A DNA stretch of 64,000 nt from Actinomycetospora sp. NBRC 106375 (GCF_030269665.1 NZ_BSTS01000015.1:1-64000), one strand, 5' to 3'; shown: positions 46,467-54,552, counted from the stretch's first letter. The notes: generated by a model not told the origin, from the letters alone. Made by a program: numbers and translations.

Positions 46467-46699
46467 CCTCCGCCGCAGCACCCGCCGCCGCAGCAGCCCC
46501 CGCCCGCAGCCGGGGCCATGGCGGGGCGTGCGGGCGGCGACGCGGTCCGCGCCATGCCGCCGAGCCCGACCGTCGTCAGCAGCTTGACGGTGTCGTCATG
46601 ACCGGCCGGGCAGTCGGCGGGGTCGCCCGAGGCCTGCATCGGCCGCTCGACCTCGAACGTCGAGGCGCAGGTCCGGCAGCGGAACTCGTAGCGCGGCAT
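46463..46699 (-). CDS. FmdB-family zinc-ribbon protein with Cys-Cys-Gly tail
   Basis: A 78-residue protein. The N-terminal MPRYEFRCRTCASTFEVERP is the FmdB/CxxC_CXXC_SSSS regulatory zinc ribbon, with the first CxxC at residues 8-11. The second pair is degenerate (CPAGHDD, a single Cys before the His). After an Ala/Pro linker the protein ends in CCGGGCCGGG, two Cys-Cys pairs in a Gly tail, which suggests metal or selenium/arsenic-type binding. The role is unknown for the family. It ends 4 bases inside the convergent aldo-keto reductase gene. Its start lies about 30 bases from palindrome 4. Confidence 0.8.
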   Translation of the reverse strand: MPRYEFRCRTCASTFEVERPMQASGDPADCPAGHDDTVKLLTTVGLGGMARTASPPARPAMAPAAGGGCCGGGCCGGG

Positions 46700-46729
46700 G
46701 GTCCGCAGCCTAGGCCGGTGCACGGCGTG

Positions 46730-46784
46730 CACGTGAGCACTTCGGACCGCTTTAGCGATCGAACTGCTCACGTGCGCGGAGCGC
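46730..46784. terminator. Palindromic element 4, upstream of the FmdB-like gene and after the dehydrogenase gene
   Basis: CACGTGAGCACTTCG pairs with CGAACTGCTCACGTG with one mismatch, and the interior has CGC...GCG pairing. It ends 3 bases before the stop of the leftward MDR dehydrogenase gene and would terminate that transcript. The outer arm is the same as in elements 1-3. Confidence 0.75.
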
Positions 46785-46787
46785 ACC

Positions 46788-47753
46788 TCAGTAGTCCACG
46801 CGTACCCCGAGGCCCGGGCGCTCGCCGGACGCGAGGGCGGGCAGCACGGCCGGGAGGTCGGCGAAGGCGCAGCTGTCGCTGATCAGGGCGTCGAAGCGCG
46901 GGTCGGCGAGCAGGCGCAGGGCCAGGCGCAGGCGGTCGGTCGTGCTCCACCGGGCGCGGCGGGCCGGGGCGACGCGGCCGACCTGGGTGGCGCGCAGGGT
47001 CAGGCGCCGGGAGTGGAAGGCCTCGCCGAGCGGCACGCGCGGCGCCCGGTCGCCGAACCACGACATCTCGACGACCTCGCCCTCGTCGCCGAGCAGCTCC
47101 AGCGACCGGGCGAGCCCGGCCTCGGTCGTCGAGGCGTGCAGCACGAGGTCGCACTCGCCGGTCGCCGCGTCGGGGGTGGCGAACCCGACGCCGAGCGCCT
47201 CGGCCACCGCGGCGCGCGACGGGTCGACGTCGACCAGCTCCACGCGCACACCCGGCATCGTCGCGAGCACCGCGGCCACCGAGGCGCCGACCATCCCCGC
47301 GCCGACGACCGCGATCCGGTCGCCGACGCGCGGCGCGGCGTCCCAGAGGGCGTTGACCGCGGTCTCGACCGTGCCGGCCAGCACCGCGCGCGCCGCCGGG
47401 ACGTCGACCGGGACGTCGACGGCCATGGACGACGGGACCACGAACCGGTCCTGGTGCGGGTGCAGGCTGAACACCGTCCGCCCGGCTCCGGGGCCGGACT
47501 CGACCTCCCCGACCGCGAGGTACCCGTAGATCACGGGACCGGGGAAGTCGCCGACCTGGAACGGCGCGCGCATGAGGTCGTACTGGCTCGGCGGGACCTC
47601 GCCCCGGAACACCAACGTCTCGGTGCCCCGGCTCACCAGGGAGTGCGACGTGCGCACGACGACGTCGTCGGGACCCGGCTCCGGGAGCGGGACGTCGACG
47701 ATTCCTGCCCGACCGGGTGATTCGACCCGGAACGCCTGGGCCGTCTCGGTCAC
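46788..47753 (-). CDS. Zinc-free MDR-superfamily dehydrogenase
   Basis: A 321-residue medium-chain dehydrogenase/reductase. The N-terminal GroES-like domain (VVVRTSHSLVSRGTE, FPGPVIYGYLAVGEV) lacks the Cys and His ligands of zinc alcohol dehydrogenases. The Rossmann motif is IAVVGAGMVGASVAAVL, followed by VELVDVDPSRAAVAEALGVGFA. Its subgroup resembles the dehydrogenases associated with PTPS-like genes in actinobacteria (from memory). The start GTG at 47753 has GGAGGGTGGG just upstream. It is divergent from the CDP-alcohol phosphotransferase/sulfatase gene, 40 bases away, so they probably share a control region. The substrate may be a sugar or polyol derivative. Confidence 0.82.
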   Translation of the reverse strand: MTETAQAFRVESPGRAGIVDVPLPEPGPDDVVVRTSHSLVSRGTETLVFRGEVPPSQYDLMRAPFQVGDFPGPVIYGYLAVGEVESGPGAGRTVFSLHPHQDRFVVPSSMAVDVPVDVPAARAVLAGTVETAVNALWDAAPRVGDRIAVVGAGMVGASVAAVLATMPGVRVELVDVDPSRAAVAEALGVGFATPDAATGECDLVLHASTTEAGLARSLELLGDEGEVVEMSWFGDRAPRVPLGEAFHSRRLTLRATQVGRVAPARRARWSTTDRLRLALRLLADPRFDALISDSCAFADLPAVLPALASGERPGLGVRVDY

Positions 47754-47793
47754 GGACCCACCCTCCTCACTCGGCGACGATCAGCGGGCGGCC

Positions 47794-50121
47794 ATGCTGG
47801 CAGGTGTGCGACGCCCCGCCCCGATCCTGACCGCCGAGCTCGCCGGCGGCGCGGTGGCGAGCGCGGGGCTGCTCGGCGTGCTCGTCGAGGGCGCCGGGCT
47901 CGGGCCGTTCGGTCTGGTGGTGGGCGCCGCGGCCGCCGCGACGCTGGTCGTGGTCCTCCTCGGGGCGGGGGTCGACGCGCTGGGTCCCGCGGGGCGCGTG
48001 ACGCTGCTGCGCGCCGTGCTCGTCGTCGGGGTCACCGCACTGGTCGCCGACCCCGTCTCGACCCCCGCGCTGGTGGCGCTGGCGGCGGTCGCGCTCGCGC
48101 TCGACGGGGTCGACGGCGCGGTCGCCCGGCGCCGGAACGTCGCCTCGGCGTTCGGGGCGCGCTTCGACATGGAGCTCGACGCGTTCCTGCTCCTGGTGCT
48201 GTCGCTGCACGTCGCGGGGCAGCTCGGGTCGTGGGTGCTGCTCATCGGGCTCGCGCGCTACCTCTTCGTCGCCGCGGGCGTCGTGCTGCCGTGGCTGCAG
48301 GGCGAGCTGACGCCGCTGCGCTCGGGCAAGGTCGTCGCCGCGGCGCAGGGTGTCGTCCTCGTGGTCGCGGCGTCGCAGCTGCTGCCGGTCGTGGTCGCGA
48401 CCGTGCTCGTGGCGGCGGCCCTCGCCGCGCTGGCCTGGTCGTTCGGCCGCGACGTCGTCCGGTTGTGGCGCACGGCCGACACGCACCCCGTGCGCATCCG
48501 GCGCGGGCTGGCCGGCGTGCTCACGCTGCTCGCGGGCGCGCTGGTGCTCCTGGGCCTGCTCATGCCCGGCGACATCGCGCGCCTCGTGCCGCCGTCGGCG
48601 CTGCGCGTGCCGTTCGAGGTGCTGGTCGCGCTCGTGGTCGCGGCGCTGGTGCCCGTGTGGCCCCGGCGGGTGCTCGCGTGGGCGGCCGGGCTCGTGCTCG
48701 GCACCCTGCTGGTGCTGACGCTGTTCGACCTCGGCTTCTCGGTCGCCATCGCGCGCCCGTTCGACCCCGCGCGCGACGCGGCCCTGCTCGGCAACGCCTA
48801 CGACTTCGTCGCCGAGACCTCCGGCCCGGCGGTCGGGACCGTCGTGGCGGTGGTCGTCGCCCTGCTCGGGGTCGGGCTCGTCGTGGGGACGGGCGCCGCG
48901 GTGGCCCGCCTCGCGCGCGTCGCCGCCGCCCACCGGTCCGGGGCGCTTCGACTGGCCGCCGTGCTGGCCGTCGCGTGGTTCGTGGCGTGGACGCTGTCGG
49001 TGCAGCTGGTGCCGGGCGTTCCCGTCGCCTCCCGCGACACCTCGATCCGGGCCGTCGACCGCGCCGTCGAGATCGACGCCGGCGTGCGCGACCAGCAGGC
49101 CTTCGAGCGGGAGGCGTCCGTCGACGCCTACCGCGGCGTCCCGCCGGACCGGCTGCTCACCGCGCTGCGCGGCCGCGACGTGGTCATCGCCGTCGTCGAG
49201 AGCTACGGCGTGGCCGCGCTCGACGACCCCGGCCTGTCCGGACCCGTCCGCTCCGCGATGGCGCAGGGCCAGCAACGGCTCGACGCCGCGGGCTACGGCG
49301 CGCGCACCGGCCTGCTGACCTCGCCCGTCGCCGGCGGCGGCAGCTGGCTCGCGCACGCGACGATGTTCTCCGGGCTGTGGATCGACGGCGAGCAGCGGCA
49401 CACCGACCTCGTCTCCTCGGACCGCCTCACGCTGACCCGCGCGTTCCAGGAGGGCGGCTGGCGCACCGTCACCGTCCAGCCCGGGACGACGGGGCCCTGG
49501 CCGGAGGCGGCGTTCTTCGGCCTCGACCGCTCCTACACCCACGACGACCTGGGCTACCGCGGCCCGCGGTTCAGCTGGTCGCCGATGCCCGACCAGTACG
49601 CGCTGTCGGCGTTCGACCGCCTCGAGCCCCGCGGCCCCGGCACCCCGCCGACCATGGCCGAGCTCGTCCTGACCTCGAGCCACGGACCGTGGGCCCCGCT
49701 GCCCCGGACCGTCCCGTGGGACCAGGTCGGCGACGGCAGCGTGTTCGGCCCCGAGGAGCCGCAGCACTCGTTCCAGTCGATCTTCACGACGCCCGCGCCA
49801 CAGGTCCGCGACGACTACCGCCGCAGCATCGAGTACACGCTCTCGACGCTCTACGACTGGGTCGGGCGCCAGGCGGCCGAGGACCCGGCCCGCGCGCCCG
49901 TGCTCGTCGTCTTCGGCGACCACCAGGCCTCGCCCGCGGTCACCGGGCCGACGACCGACCGCAACATCCCGGTCTCGGTGGTCAGCCGCGACCCCGCCGT
50001 GCTCGACCGGATCGCCTCGTGGGGCTGGTCGCCGGGGCTCGTCCCGGCGCCGAACGCGCCCGTGTGGCCGATGAGCGCCTTCCGCGACCGGTTCCTCGAC
50101 GCCTACGGGCCGCAGCCGTAA
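47794..50121 (+). CDS. Fusion of CDP-alcohol phosphatidyltransferase and LtaS-like sulfatase domains
   Basis: A 775-residue membrane protein. The first part has several helices and the complete CDP-alcohol phosphotransferase signature D-G-x2-A-R-x8-G-x3-D-x3-D (D107-G108...A111-R112...G121...D125...D129). A central run of about six more helices leads to a C-terminal extracytoplasmic alkaline-phosphatase-type domain: VVIAVVESYGV (first metal Asp/Glu region), GGGSWLAHATMFSGLW (nucleophile region), VLVVFGDHQ (metal ligands). One chain thus seems able to make a phospholipid and to transfer or cleave a phosphoester outside the membrane. The start is ATG 47794 or GTG 47806. The product is unknown; phosphoglycerol- or polyol-phosphate-decorated lipid is a reasonable guess. 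Confidence 0.83.
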   Translation: MLAGVRRPAPILTAELAGGAVASAGLLGVLVEGAGLGPFGLVVGAAAAATLVVVLLGAGVDALGPAGRVTLLRAVLVVGVTALVADPVSTPALVALAAVALALDGVDGAVARRRNVASAFGARFDMELDAFLLLVLSLHVAGQLGSWVLLIGLARYLFVAAGVVLPWLQGELTPLRSGKVVAAAQGVVLVVAASQLLPVVVATVLVAAALAALAWSFGRDVVRLWRTADTHPVRIRRGLAGVLTLLAGALVLLGLLMPGDIARLVPPSALRVPFEVLVALVVAALVPVWPRRVLAWAAGLVLGTLLVLTLFDLGFSVAIARPFDPARDAALLGNAYDFVAETSGPAVGTVVAVVVALLGVGLVVGTGAAVARLARVAAAHRSGALRLAAVLAVAWFVAWTLSVQLVPGVPVASRDTSIRAVDRAVEIDAGVRDQQAFEREASVDAYRGVPPDRLLTALRGRDVVIAVVESYGVAALDDPGLSGPVRSAMAQGQQRLDAAGYGARTGLLTSPVAGGGSWLAHATMFSGLWIDGEQRHTDLVSSDRLTLTRAFQEGGWRTVTVQPGTTGPWPEAAFFGLDRSYTHDDLGYRGPRFSWSPMPDQYALSAFDRLEPRGPGTPPTMAELVLTSSHGPWAPLPRTVPWDQVGDGSVFGPEEPQHSFQSIFTTPAPQVRDDYRRSIEYTLSTLYDWVGRQAAEDPARAPVLVVFGDHQASPAVTGPTTDRNIPVSVVSRDPAVLDRIASWGWSPGLVPAPNAPVWPMSAFRDRFLDAYGPQP

Positions 50122-50122
50122 C

Positions 50123-50401
50123 TCAGTCGTCGATCTCCTCGGTCGCGAACCGCCCGGACGCGTAGCTGATGATCGTGCCCTTCTCGGCCGTCGAGAGGAG
50201 CCGGGCGAGGGCGTCGCGGCGCTCCGACGCGTCGTCCTCGTGGTCGACGCGGCCGGTGACGTCGATGTTGTCGTGGCGGTGGGTCTCGACCGTGACCATG
50301 AACCCGCCGTCGGGGTTGTGCGGCAGGGTCTTGACCGCGACCACCTCCGAGGCGCGGTACCAGTCACCGTCGGCGGCGCGGATCCAGCTGGGCTTGGCCA
50401 T
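50123..50401 (-). CDS. Small protein of unknown function
   Basis: A 92-residue protein with a compact beta-rich start (WIRAADGDWYRASEVVAVKT, GGFMVTVETHRHDNIDVTG) and an acidic, helical end (SERRDALARLLSTAEKG). It resembles the 75-residue protein at 52933 in layout (a short strand pair around a V/A-rich segment, an R/D-rich helix). No membrane segment. It is convergent with the fusion gene, with their stops 1 base apart. Coding status is supported by base bias and position; function unknown. Confidence 0.65.
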   Translation of the reverse strand: MAKPSWIRAADGDWYRASEVVAVKTLPHNPDGGFMVTVETHRHDNIDVTGRVDHEDDASERRDALARLLSTAEKGTIISYASGRFATEEIDD

Positions 50402-50434
50402 GCGCCGGATTCTGTCCGCCGTGACGGCCCGGCG

Positions 50435-51010
50435 TCACGCGCCGGTGACGGGACGCCGCCAGGCCGAGGAGAGCAGGCCGCTCGGGTCCCGCGGCGACAG
50501 GCGCGGTGTGCGGGGCGGACGCCCCGACAACACGGCTCCCACCGCGGCGAGCTCGCCCGGCTCGACCCCGAGGGCGGCGAGCATCTCCGCCGCCTGACCC
50601 CACGGCCGGGCGAGCAGGGCGGTGAGCAGGCCCGATGAGGTCACGGTGCCGTCGACCGCGGCGCCCGCGAGGACCTCCGCGACGGCCGGGCCGGCGACCG
50701 GCCCGCCCCCGTCGTGCGCCACCGGCTCCGACACCGACGACGACGCCACGAGCGACATCGCCGCGCCCGCGGTGGCGGCGGTGACACCCACGACCTCGAG
50801 CAGCCCCGCCTCCGGGCCCTCGGCGCGCACCAGCCCGAGCAGCAGGTGCCCGGTGCCGAAGGACCCGTGCCCGCGCTCCTCGGCCTCCCGCCACGCGAGC
50901 GCCACGATCCGCTCGGCGTCGTCGGTCACCGTGCGCGGCCGCGGGCGTGGGGCGGGTGCGACGCCGGGGAGCCCGGCGAGCGTGTCGTGGATGGGTGTCG
51001 TCATCCCCAT
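50435..51010 (-). CDS. Clp N-terminal-domain protein (ClpC-like adaptor/sequestered N-domain)
   Basis: A 191-residue protein. Residues about 28-90 match one Clp_N repeat (AERIVALAWREAEERGHGSFGTGHLLLGLV, then EAGLLEVVGV), and a second weaker repeat follows around 110-150 (PAVAEVLAGAAVDGTVTSSGLLTALL...AAEMLAALGV). There is no AAA+ module, so it is a stand-alone N-domain protein like those that modulate or mimic ClpC substrate binding. The start is ATG 51010 or 51004. A repeat-rich spacer lies upstream. No partner gene is adjacent. Confidence 0.8.
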   Translation of the reverse strand: MGMTTPIHDTLAGLPGVAPAPRPRPRTVTDDAERIVALAWREAEERGHGSFGTGHLLLGLVRAEGPEAGLLEVVGVTAATAGAAMSLVASSSVSEPVAHDGGGPVAGPAVAEVLAGAAVDGTVTSSGLLTALLARPWGQAAEMLAALGVEPGELAAVGAVLSGRPPRTPRLSPRDPSGLLSSAWRRPVTGA

Positions 51011-51718
51011 GGCCGTTCTGTAGTGCGTCGCGCGGCGCGGGGCGAACAGGCGCGCGGGCACCCGGGCACGTCCGGGTCCGCGACGACACCGCCGGTCATC
51101 GCGGGTGACCACGCCCGGGGCCCGCTCGCTCGGGATGTGACGACCGTGGGGGACGGGGTTCGACGTCGCGTGACCCGGGGCTGCGGGGCCGGCGATGCAG
51201 CCGCCTGTCCGGCGGATTCGGCACCGACACGCCGGTCGGCGCAAGGATCGCTTCGCTGCGCGGACAGCTCGGATCGGCGGGGCGGGGATCGGGGTGCGGG
51301 GAGGCGGGGAGGCGGGGAGGCGGGGACCGAGGGACGCCCTGGGTGCGTGGCAGGCAGCGAAGGCGTCCCTCGCGCCGCGGGTGTGTGGTGGTGGGCGGAG
51401 ACCGAGGGGTGCCCTGGGGTGTGGCGCCGGGGACCGAGGGACGCCCTGGGTGCGTGGCAGGCAGCGAAGGCGCCCCTCGCGCCATGGGGGTCGCAGCGAG
51501 GGCGTCCTTCGCTCCGTCTCGGCGCGCCGACTCTGCGGCCGATGCTTCGGCTTTCGAAGCGTCCGCGGCACCTCAGCACCCCCGCCCCGCCCCCGGACAC
51601 CATCTCCGGCCGATGCTTCGGTATTCGAAGCGTCTCCCGGACCTCAGCGGCCTCCCCCGCACCGCCGGGCGCCCGCACCGACACCCCGCGGCCGACGCGT
51701 CGATGTCCGCGACGCCCC
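51011..51718. other. Repeat-rich intergenic region
   Basis: About 700 bases without a believable gene. They hold three tandem GAGGCGGG units (51301-51324), a 56-bp direct repeat (51321-51376 and 51428-51483) and two or three copies of a hairpin-forming repeat (51535, 51606, and a diverged one at about 51688 that reaches into the next gene's stop). Frames crossing it encode only Arg/Pro-rich composition. Confidence 0.6.
51321..51483. repeat. 56-bp direct repeat, two near-identical copies
   Basis: 51321-51376 and 51428-51483 differ at one base. Each contains GGGACGCC and GGCGTCCC (the second copy GGCGCCCC), so each can form a hairpin. A degenerate partial third copy lies between them (ACCGAGGGGTGCCCTGGGG). 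The period is 107 bases. Origin unknown. Confidence 0.75.
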
Positions 51719-51725
51719 TCAGGAC
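51535..51725. repeat. Hairpin-forming repeat B, three diverging copies
   Basis: Copies start near 51535, 51606 and 51688. The first two share GGCCGATGCTTCGG, then TTCGAAGCGTC and a trailing CCTCAGC. The inner GCTTCG and CGAAGC pair into a short stem. The third copy is diverged (GCCGACGCGTCGATG) and its CCTCAGGA end contains the stop codon of the next gene. Spacing is about 71 and 82 bases. Confidence 0.65.
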
Positions 51726-52372
51726 TCGACGGGCTCCCCGACCGCGTGGTCGTAGTACCGCAGCACCCCGCGAGCTCCGTGCACCGCGAACCCCGCGCCC
51801 GGGTCGACGGGCTCGGCGGGGGCGGCCGCGACCACGGCGCGCAGGTGCCGGTCCACGAGCGCGTCGAACGCCTCCCAGCGCGCGACGGCGGCGTCGAGGT
51901 CCCGGGGGTCGACGTCCGCGTCCGGCGCGAAGTCGCGCTCGGCCACGGCGAGGGCGTCGGCGAGAGCCGCGCGGGCCTGCGGGTCGATGCCCTCGAGGTC
52001 GGCGTCGAGGACCAGCCGCACCGCCCAGAAGACGTCGTCGACGTGGTACCCGAGCCAGTGCCGGCGCCGGTGGATCGCACCCAGGTCCGGCCAGCGCTTG
52101 CGTGCCGCCTGCCGCGAATGCCCGGTGACCCCGCCCAGGTCGGCGAGGCTCGCCCCGAGCCACACGGCCACCTCGGCCCGCCGGGCGGCCGCCGCGAGGC
52201 TCGCGGCGCGGACGTCGGCCTCGACCGCCAGCGCCGACCCGAGGCCGGCGAGGGCGCGGTGCCGCGCCGCGCGCTCGCCGCCCCGGTCGTCCGGCTTCGG
52301 GCCCGGGTCGGCGACGTCGACCCGATCGGCGCCCTCGTCCACGGCACGGTCGATCGACAACTTCAGGTTCAC
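51719..52372 (-). CDS. Protein of unknown function with HTH-like central segment
   Basis: A 217-residue protein. The N-terminal half is Ala/Arg-rich and helical. LGASLADLGGVTGHSRQAARKRWPDLG looks like a helix-turn-helix with a basic recognition helix, so DNA binding is possible. The C-terminal half (DDVFWAVRLVLDADLEGID; LRAVVAAAPAEPVDPGAGF) is not recognised. The start GTG at 52372 is about 20 bases from a near-perfect palindrome (52394-52412). It is divergent from the 136-residue gene at 52520. A local regulator controlling the pair is a fair guess. Confidence 0.6.
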   Translation of the reverse strand: MNLKLSIDRAVDEGADRVDVADPGPKPDDRGGERAARHRALAGLGSALAVEADVRAASLAAAARRAEVAVWLGASLADLGGVTGHSRQAARKRWPDLGAIHRRRHWLGYHVDDVFWAVRLVLDADLEGIDPQARAALADALAVAERDFAPDADVDPRDLDAAVARWEAFDALVDRHLRAVVAAAPAEPVDPGAGFAVHGARGVLRYYDHAVGEPVES

Positions 52373-52393
52373 ACCCCGCAGCGTCGCACATCG

Positions 52394-52412
52394 TGTCAAC
52401 CGACGGTTCACA
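52394..52412. promoter_or_regulatory. Candidate operator palindrome between divergent genes
   Basis: TGTCAACC-GAC-GGTTCACA is a palindrome with one mismatch per arm. GGTTCACAC also occurs as a direct copy at 52366, over the start of the leftward gene. On the minus strand the left arm reads TTGACA, a -35-like hexamer. The HTH-like product of the adjacent gene is the obvious candidate ligand. Confidence 0.45.
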
Positions 52413-52519
52413 CAAGACAGAACGTCACCGTTCCCGGCCGACGGAGGAGGCGATACGCTGAGCGGGTGAGATGAGGCACCGCCGATCTCACGCAGCGCGA
52501 TCAGCCTGGGGGGTTGAGC

Positions 52520-52930
52520 ATGACGAGCACGATCACCGGCGTCACCGCACCGGCCGCACTGGCCGCCCTGGCCGCCCTGGCAGCACTGCCGTCGCGGCGT
52601 GGGATGACACCGGCCGAGGCCCGCGCGGCCCAGGTGCTCGGGATGGCCTGGGAGCCGGCCGAGATCGTCGAGCTCGCGATCGAGTGGGTCGGAGCCGGCC
52701 GCGACGCCGCCTCCCTCGTCGACCTCGCCGGGCGCGGCTGGGACGACCCGGCCGTGCCGCTGCTCTGGGACCTCGCGCTCGACGACCTCGGGGCGGCGCA
52801 CTCGACGCCGCGCACCGCCGATCGTCTCGTATCGGCCTACCTCGCCCGCCGGACCGAGCGCGCCGCCCGCGTCCCCGCCCCGCGCTGCACGTATTGCGGC
52901 ACCGTCGGAACGGTGGTCACGCCGGCCTGA
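52520..52930 (+). CDS. Protein of unknown function with C-terminal CxxC
   Basis: A 136-residue mostly helical protein. An Ala/Leu-rich N-terminus (APAALAALAALAALPS) precedes a basic turn and EARAAQVLGMAWEPAEIVELAIEWV, and the tail contains a single CTYC pair. GGGGGG lies 6-7 bases before the ATG; a TTG two codons earlier is also possible. The G-rich leader resembles those at 34843 and 57313. It is divergent from the HTH-like gene. No family recognised. Confidence 0.6.
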   Translation: MTSTITGVTAPAALAALAALAALPSRRGMTPAEARAAQVLGMAWEPAEIVELAIEWVGAGRDAASLVDLAGRGWDDPAVPLLWDLALDDLGAAHSTPRTADRLVSAYLARRTERAARVPAPRCTYCGTVGTVVTPA

Positions 52931-52932
52931 CC

Positions 52933-53160
52933 TCAGGTCCCCACGAACCCGGTGCGCGGGCCCTCGTCGTGCACGCGCGCGAGCACGACGGCATCGGTGC
53001 GCACGGTGGTGCCGTCGCCGAGATCGAGCGTCGGGTGCGACTCGCGTGCCTCCAGGTGGGCCACGATCCGCGCGCGGAGGGACGCGGCCGCGTCGTCGTC
53101 GAGGTTGGTGACGGTGTGCTCGTGACCGCTGCGCAGGGCCACGTACAGGCTGGAGCTCAT
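52933..53160 (-). CDS. Small protein of unknown function
   Basis: A 75-residue protein with a beta-alpha-beta feel: SSLYVALRSGHEHTVTNLD, the helix AAASLRARIVAHLEARES, and the strands HPTLDLGDGTTVRTDAVVLARV. It is convergent with the 136-residue gene (stops 2 bases apart). It is similar in size and pattern to the 92-residue protein at 50123. No cysteines and no membrane segment. Function unknown. Confidence 0.6.
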   Translation of the reverse strand: MSSSLYVALRSGHEHTVTNLDDDAAASLRARIVAHLEARESHPTLDLGDGTTVRTDAVVLARVHDEGPRTGFVGT

Positions 53161-53292
53161 GGGTCCAGCGTGATCCCTCCGGCGGAGGGACGGGGCCGTG
53201 TTCGCCGAGGGCAGGACACCGTCCCGGAACCCGGGACCGATCGTCCCGAGTAGTGCGCCGAACGGACCAATGACCCACTAGGGTGATCGTTC

Positions 53293-54552
53293 GTGGCGAG
53301 CGGGGGCTGGACGGGTGCGCCCACGCCACGCCACGCCCGCTGGTGGGTGACGGGCGCCCTCGGCGTCGTCGTGCTGGTCGGGGTGCTCGTCCTCGTCCTG
53401 CGCTCGCCGACGTTCCGGGCCACCGCGACGGCCGTGGCGACGCCCGCCGACGTCGCCGGCACGGTCGTCGGCCTCGCCGCGACCGTCCCCGTCCGGTCCG
53501 CGGCGGCGCGTGACGCCGGCGTGGACACCGACCGGGCCCCCGACGTCGACGTCACCGCGTCCACCGCCGGGATCGTCACCGTCGCCGCGCCCGGCGACTC
53601 CCCCGAACAGGCGCGCGATCTCGCCCGCGCGACCGTCGTCGCGCTCGCCGACACGCAGGGCCGCCTCGACACCGCGCGGCTCCGCGCGGACCTCGCGCCC
53701 CTCGACGGGCAGATGCTGGAGCTGACGACGGCGCTGCGCGCGACGCCCCTCGGCGATCCCGCCCGGGGCCCGCTGGAACAGCGCTACGCCGCGCTCGCGA
53801 CCGCCGTCGCCGAGCGCACCGCCGCCCCCGTGCCCCGGCTGCTGCCCGACGGCGACCCGGTGGTCACGACCGAACGACCGCCGTGGGTCGAGGTGCTGCT
53901 GACCGTCCTGGCGGTGGCGGCGCTCGTCGGGGTCGGCCTCCTGGTGGCGCGGGCCCTCCGCGGCGAGCGGGCCGCGCGAGCCCGCCGGGAGCGGACCCTC
54001 GCGCTCGCGCGCGTCGACGGTCCGCACGCCGTCGTGCACCCCGGCGACGACGTCCCGGCGGTGCTCACCCGCCTCTACGCCGACGTGGTGCGCGGCCGCG
54101 GACCGGTCCTGGTGTTCCAGCTCGCCGATCCGCGGGCGCGCGACGTCGGCCGCGACCTCGTCGAGGCCGCCCGCATCACCGGCGACGTGCTCCCGCGGCG
54201 CGACCTGACGGCCGACGGGCGGCACCCCGTGCCCGACGACCGGGACGAGCCGGCGGTCTACACGCTGCGTCGACCCCGCCCCGACGACGACGCGCTGGGC
54301 CGGGTGCTGGCGGTGGGCGTGCGGTCCGCGCTCGTCGCCGTCGACACCCGCCGGGCGCTGCCCGCGCGCCTGGCGGACACCGTCTCGGCGCTCGAGGGCG
54401 CCGCGGTCGGCGTCCGGGGCGTCGTGGTCTGGCGTGGCCGCTTCCCGCGGGCGCAGACTCCCCCGACCACCCGCGACGCGGCGACCGTCGCCGGTGGCGC
54501 TCCCCCACCCGGCTCGCCCGGTTCCGGCGGCGACACCGCCGCCGGCCCCTGA
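53293..54552 (+). CDS. Wzz-like chain-length determinant family protein
   Basis: A 419-residue membrane protein. Two hydrophobic segments (WVTGALGVVVLVGVLVLVL near residue 25; WVEVLLTVLAVAALVGVGLL near 200) bracket an external domain of about 160 residues containing PGDSPEQARDLARATVVALAD, as in Wzz/capsular Lpp-CpsC proteins. The cytoplasmic C-terminal 190 residues resemble a BY-kinase position-wise but lack Walker A (GDDVPAVLTRL), so no kinase activity is expected. It starts with GTG at 53293. It is followed closely by the sortase gene and probably cotranscribed with it. It may serve a second surface polymer. Confidence 0.7.
   Translation: MASGGWTGAPTPRHARWWVTGALGVVVLVGVLVLVLRSPTFRATATAVATPADVAGTVVGLAATVPVRSAAARDAGVDTDRAPDVDVTASTAGIVTVAAPGDSPEQARDLARATVVALADTQGRLDTARLRADLAPLDGQMLELTTALRATPLGDPARGPLEQRYAALATAVAERTAAPVPRLLPDGDPVVTTERPPWVEVLLTVLAVAALVGVGLLVARALRGERAARARRERTLALARVDGPHAVVHPGDDVPAVLTRLYADVVRGRGPVLVFQLADPRARDVGRDLVEAARITGDVLPRRDLTADGRHPVPDDRDEPAVYTLRRPRPDDDALGRVLAVGVRSALVAVDTRRALPARLADTVSALEGAAVGVRGVVVWRGRFPRAQTPPTTRDAATVAGGAPPPGSPGSGGDTAAGP

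Noticed and set aside
47767-50367. An 866-residue frame antisense to the CDP-alcohol phosphotransferase/sulfatase gene
   Set aside because: Arg/His/Gln-rich shadow; the sense strand carries full catalytic signatures.
51321-51725. The repeats as a CRISPR array
   Set aside because: Unequal repeats, irregular spacing and partial similarity of the intervening DNA to the repeats.
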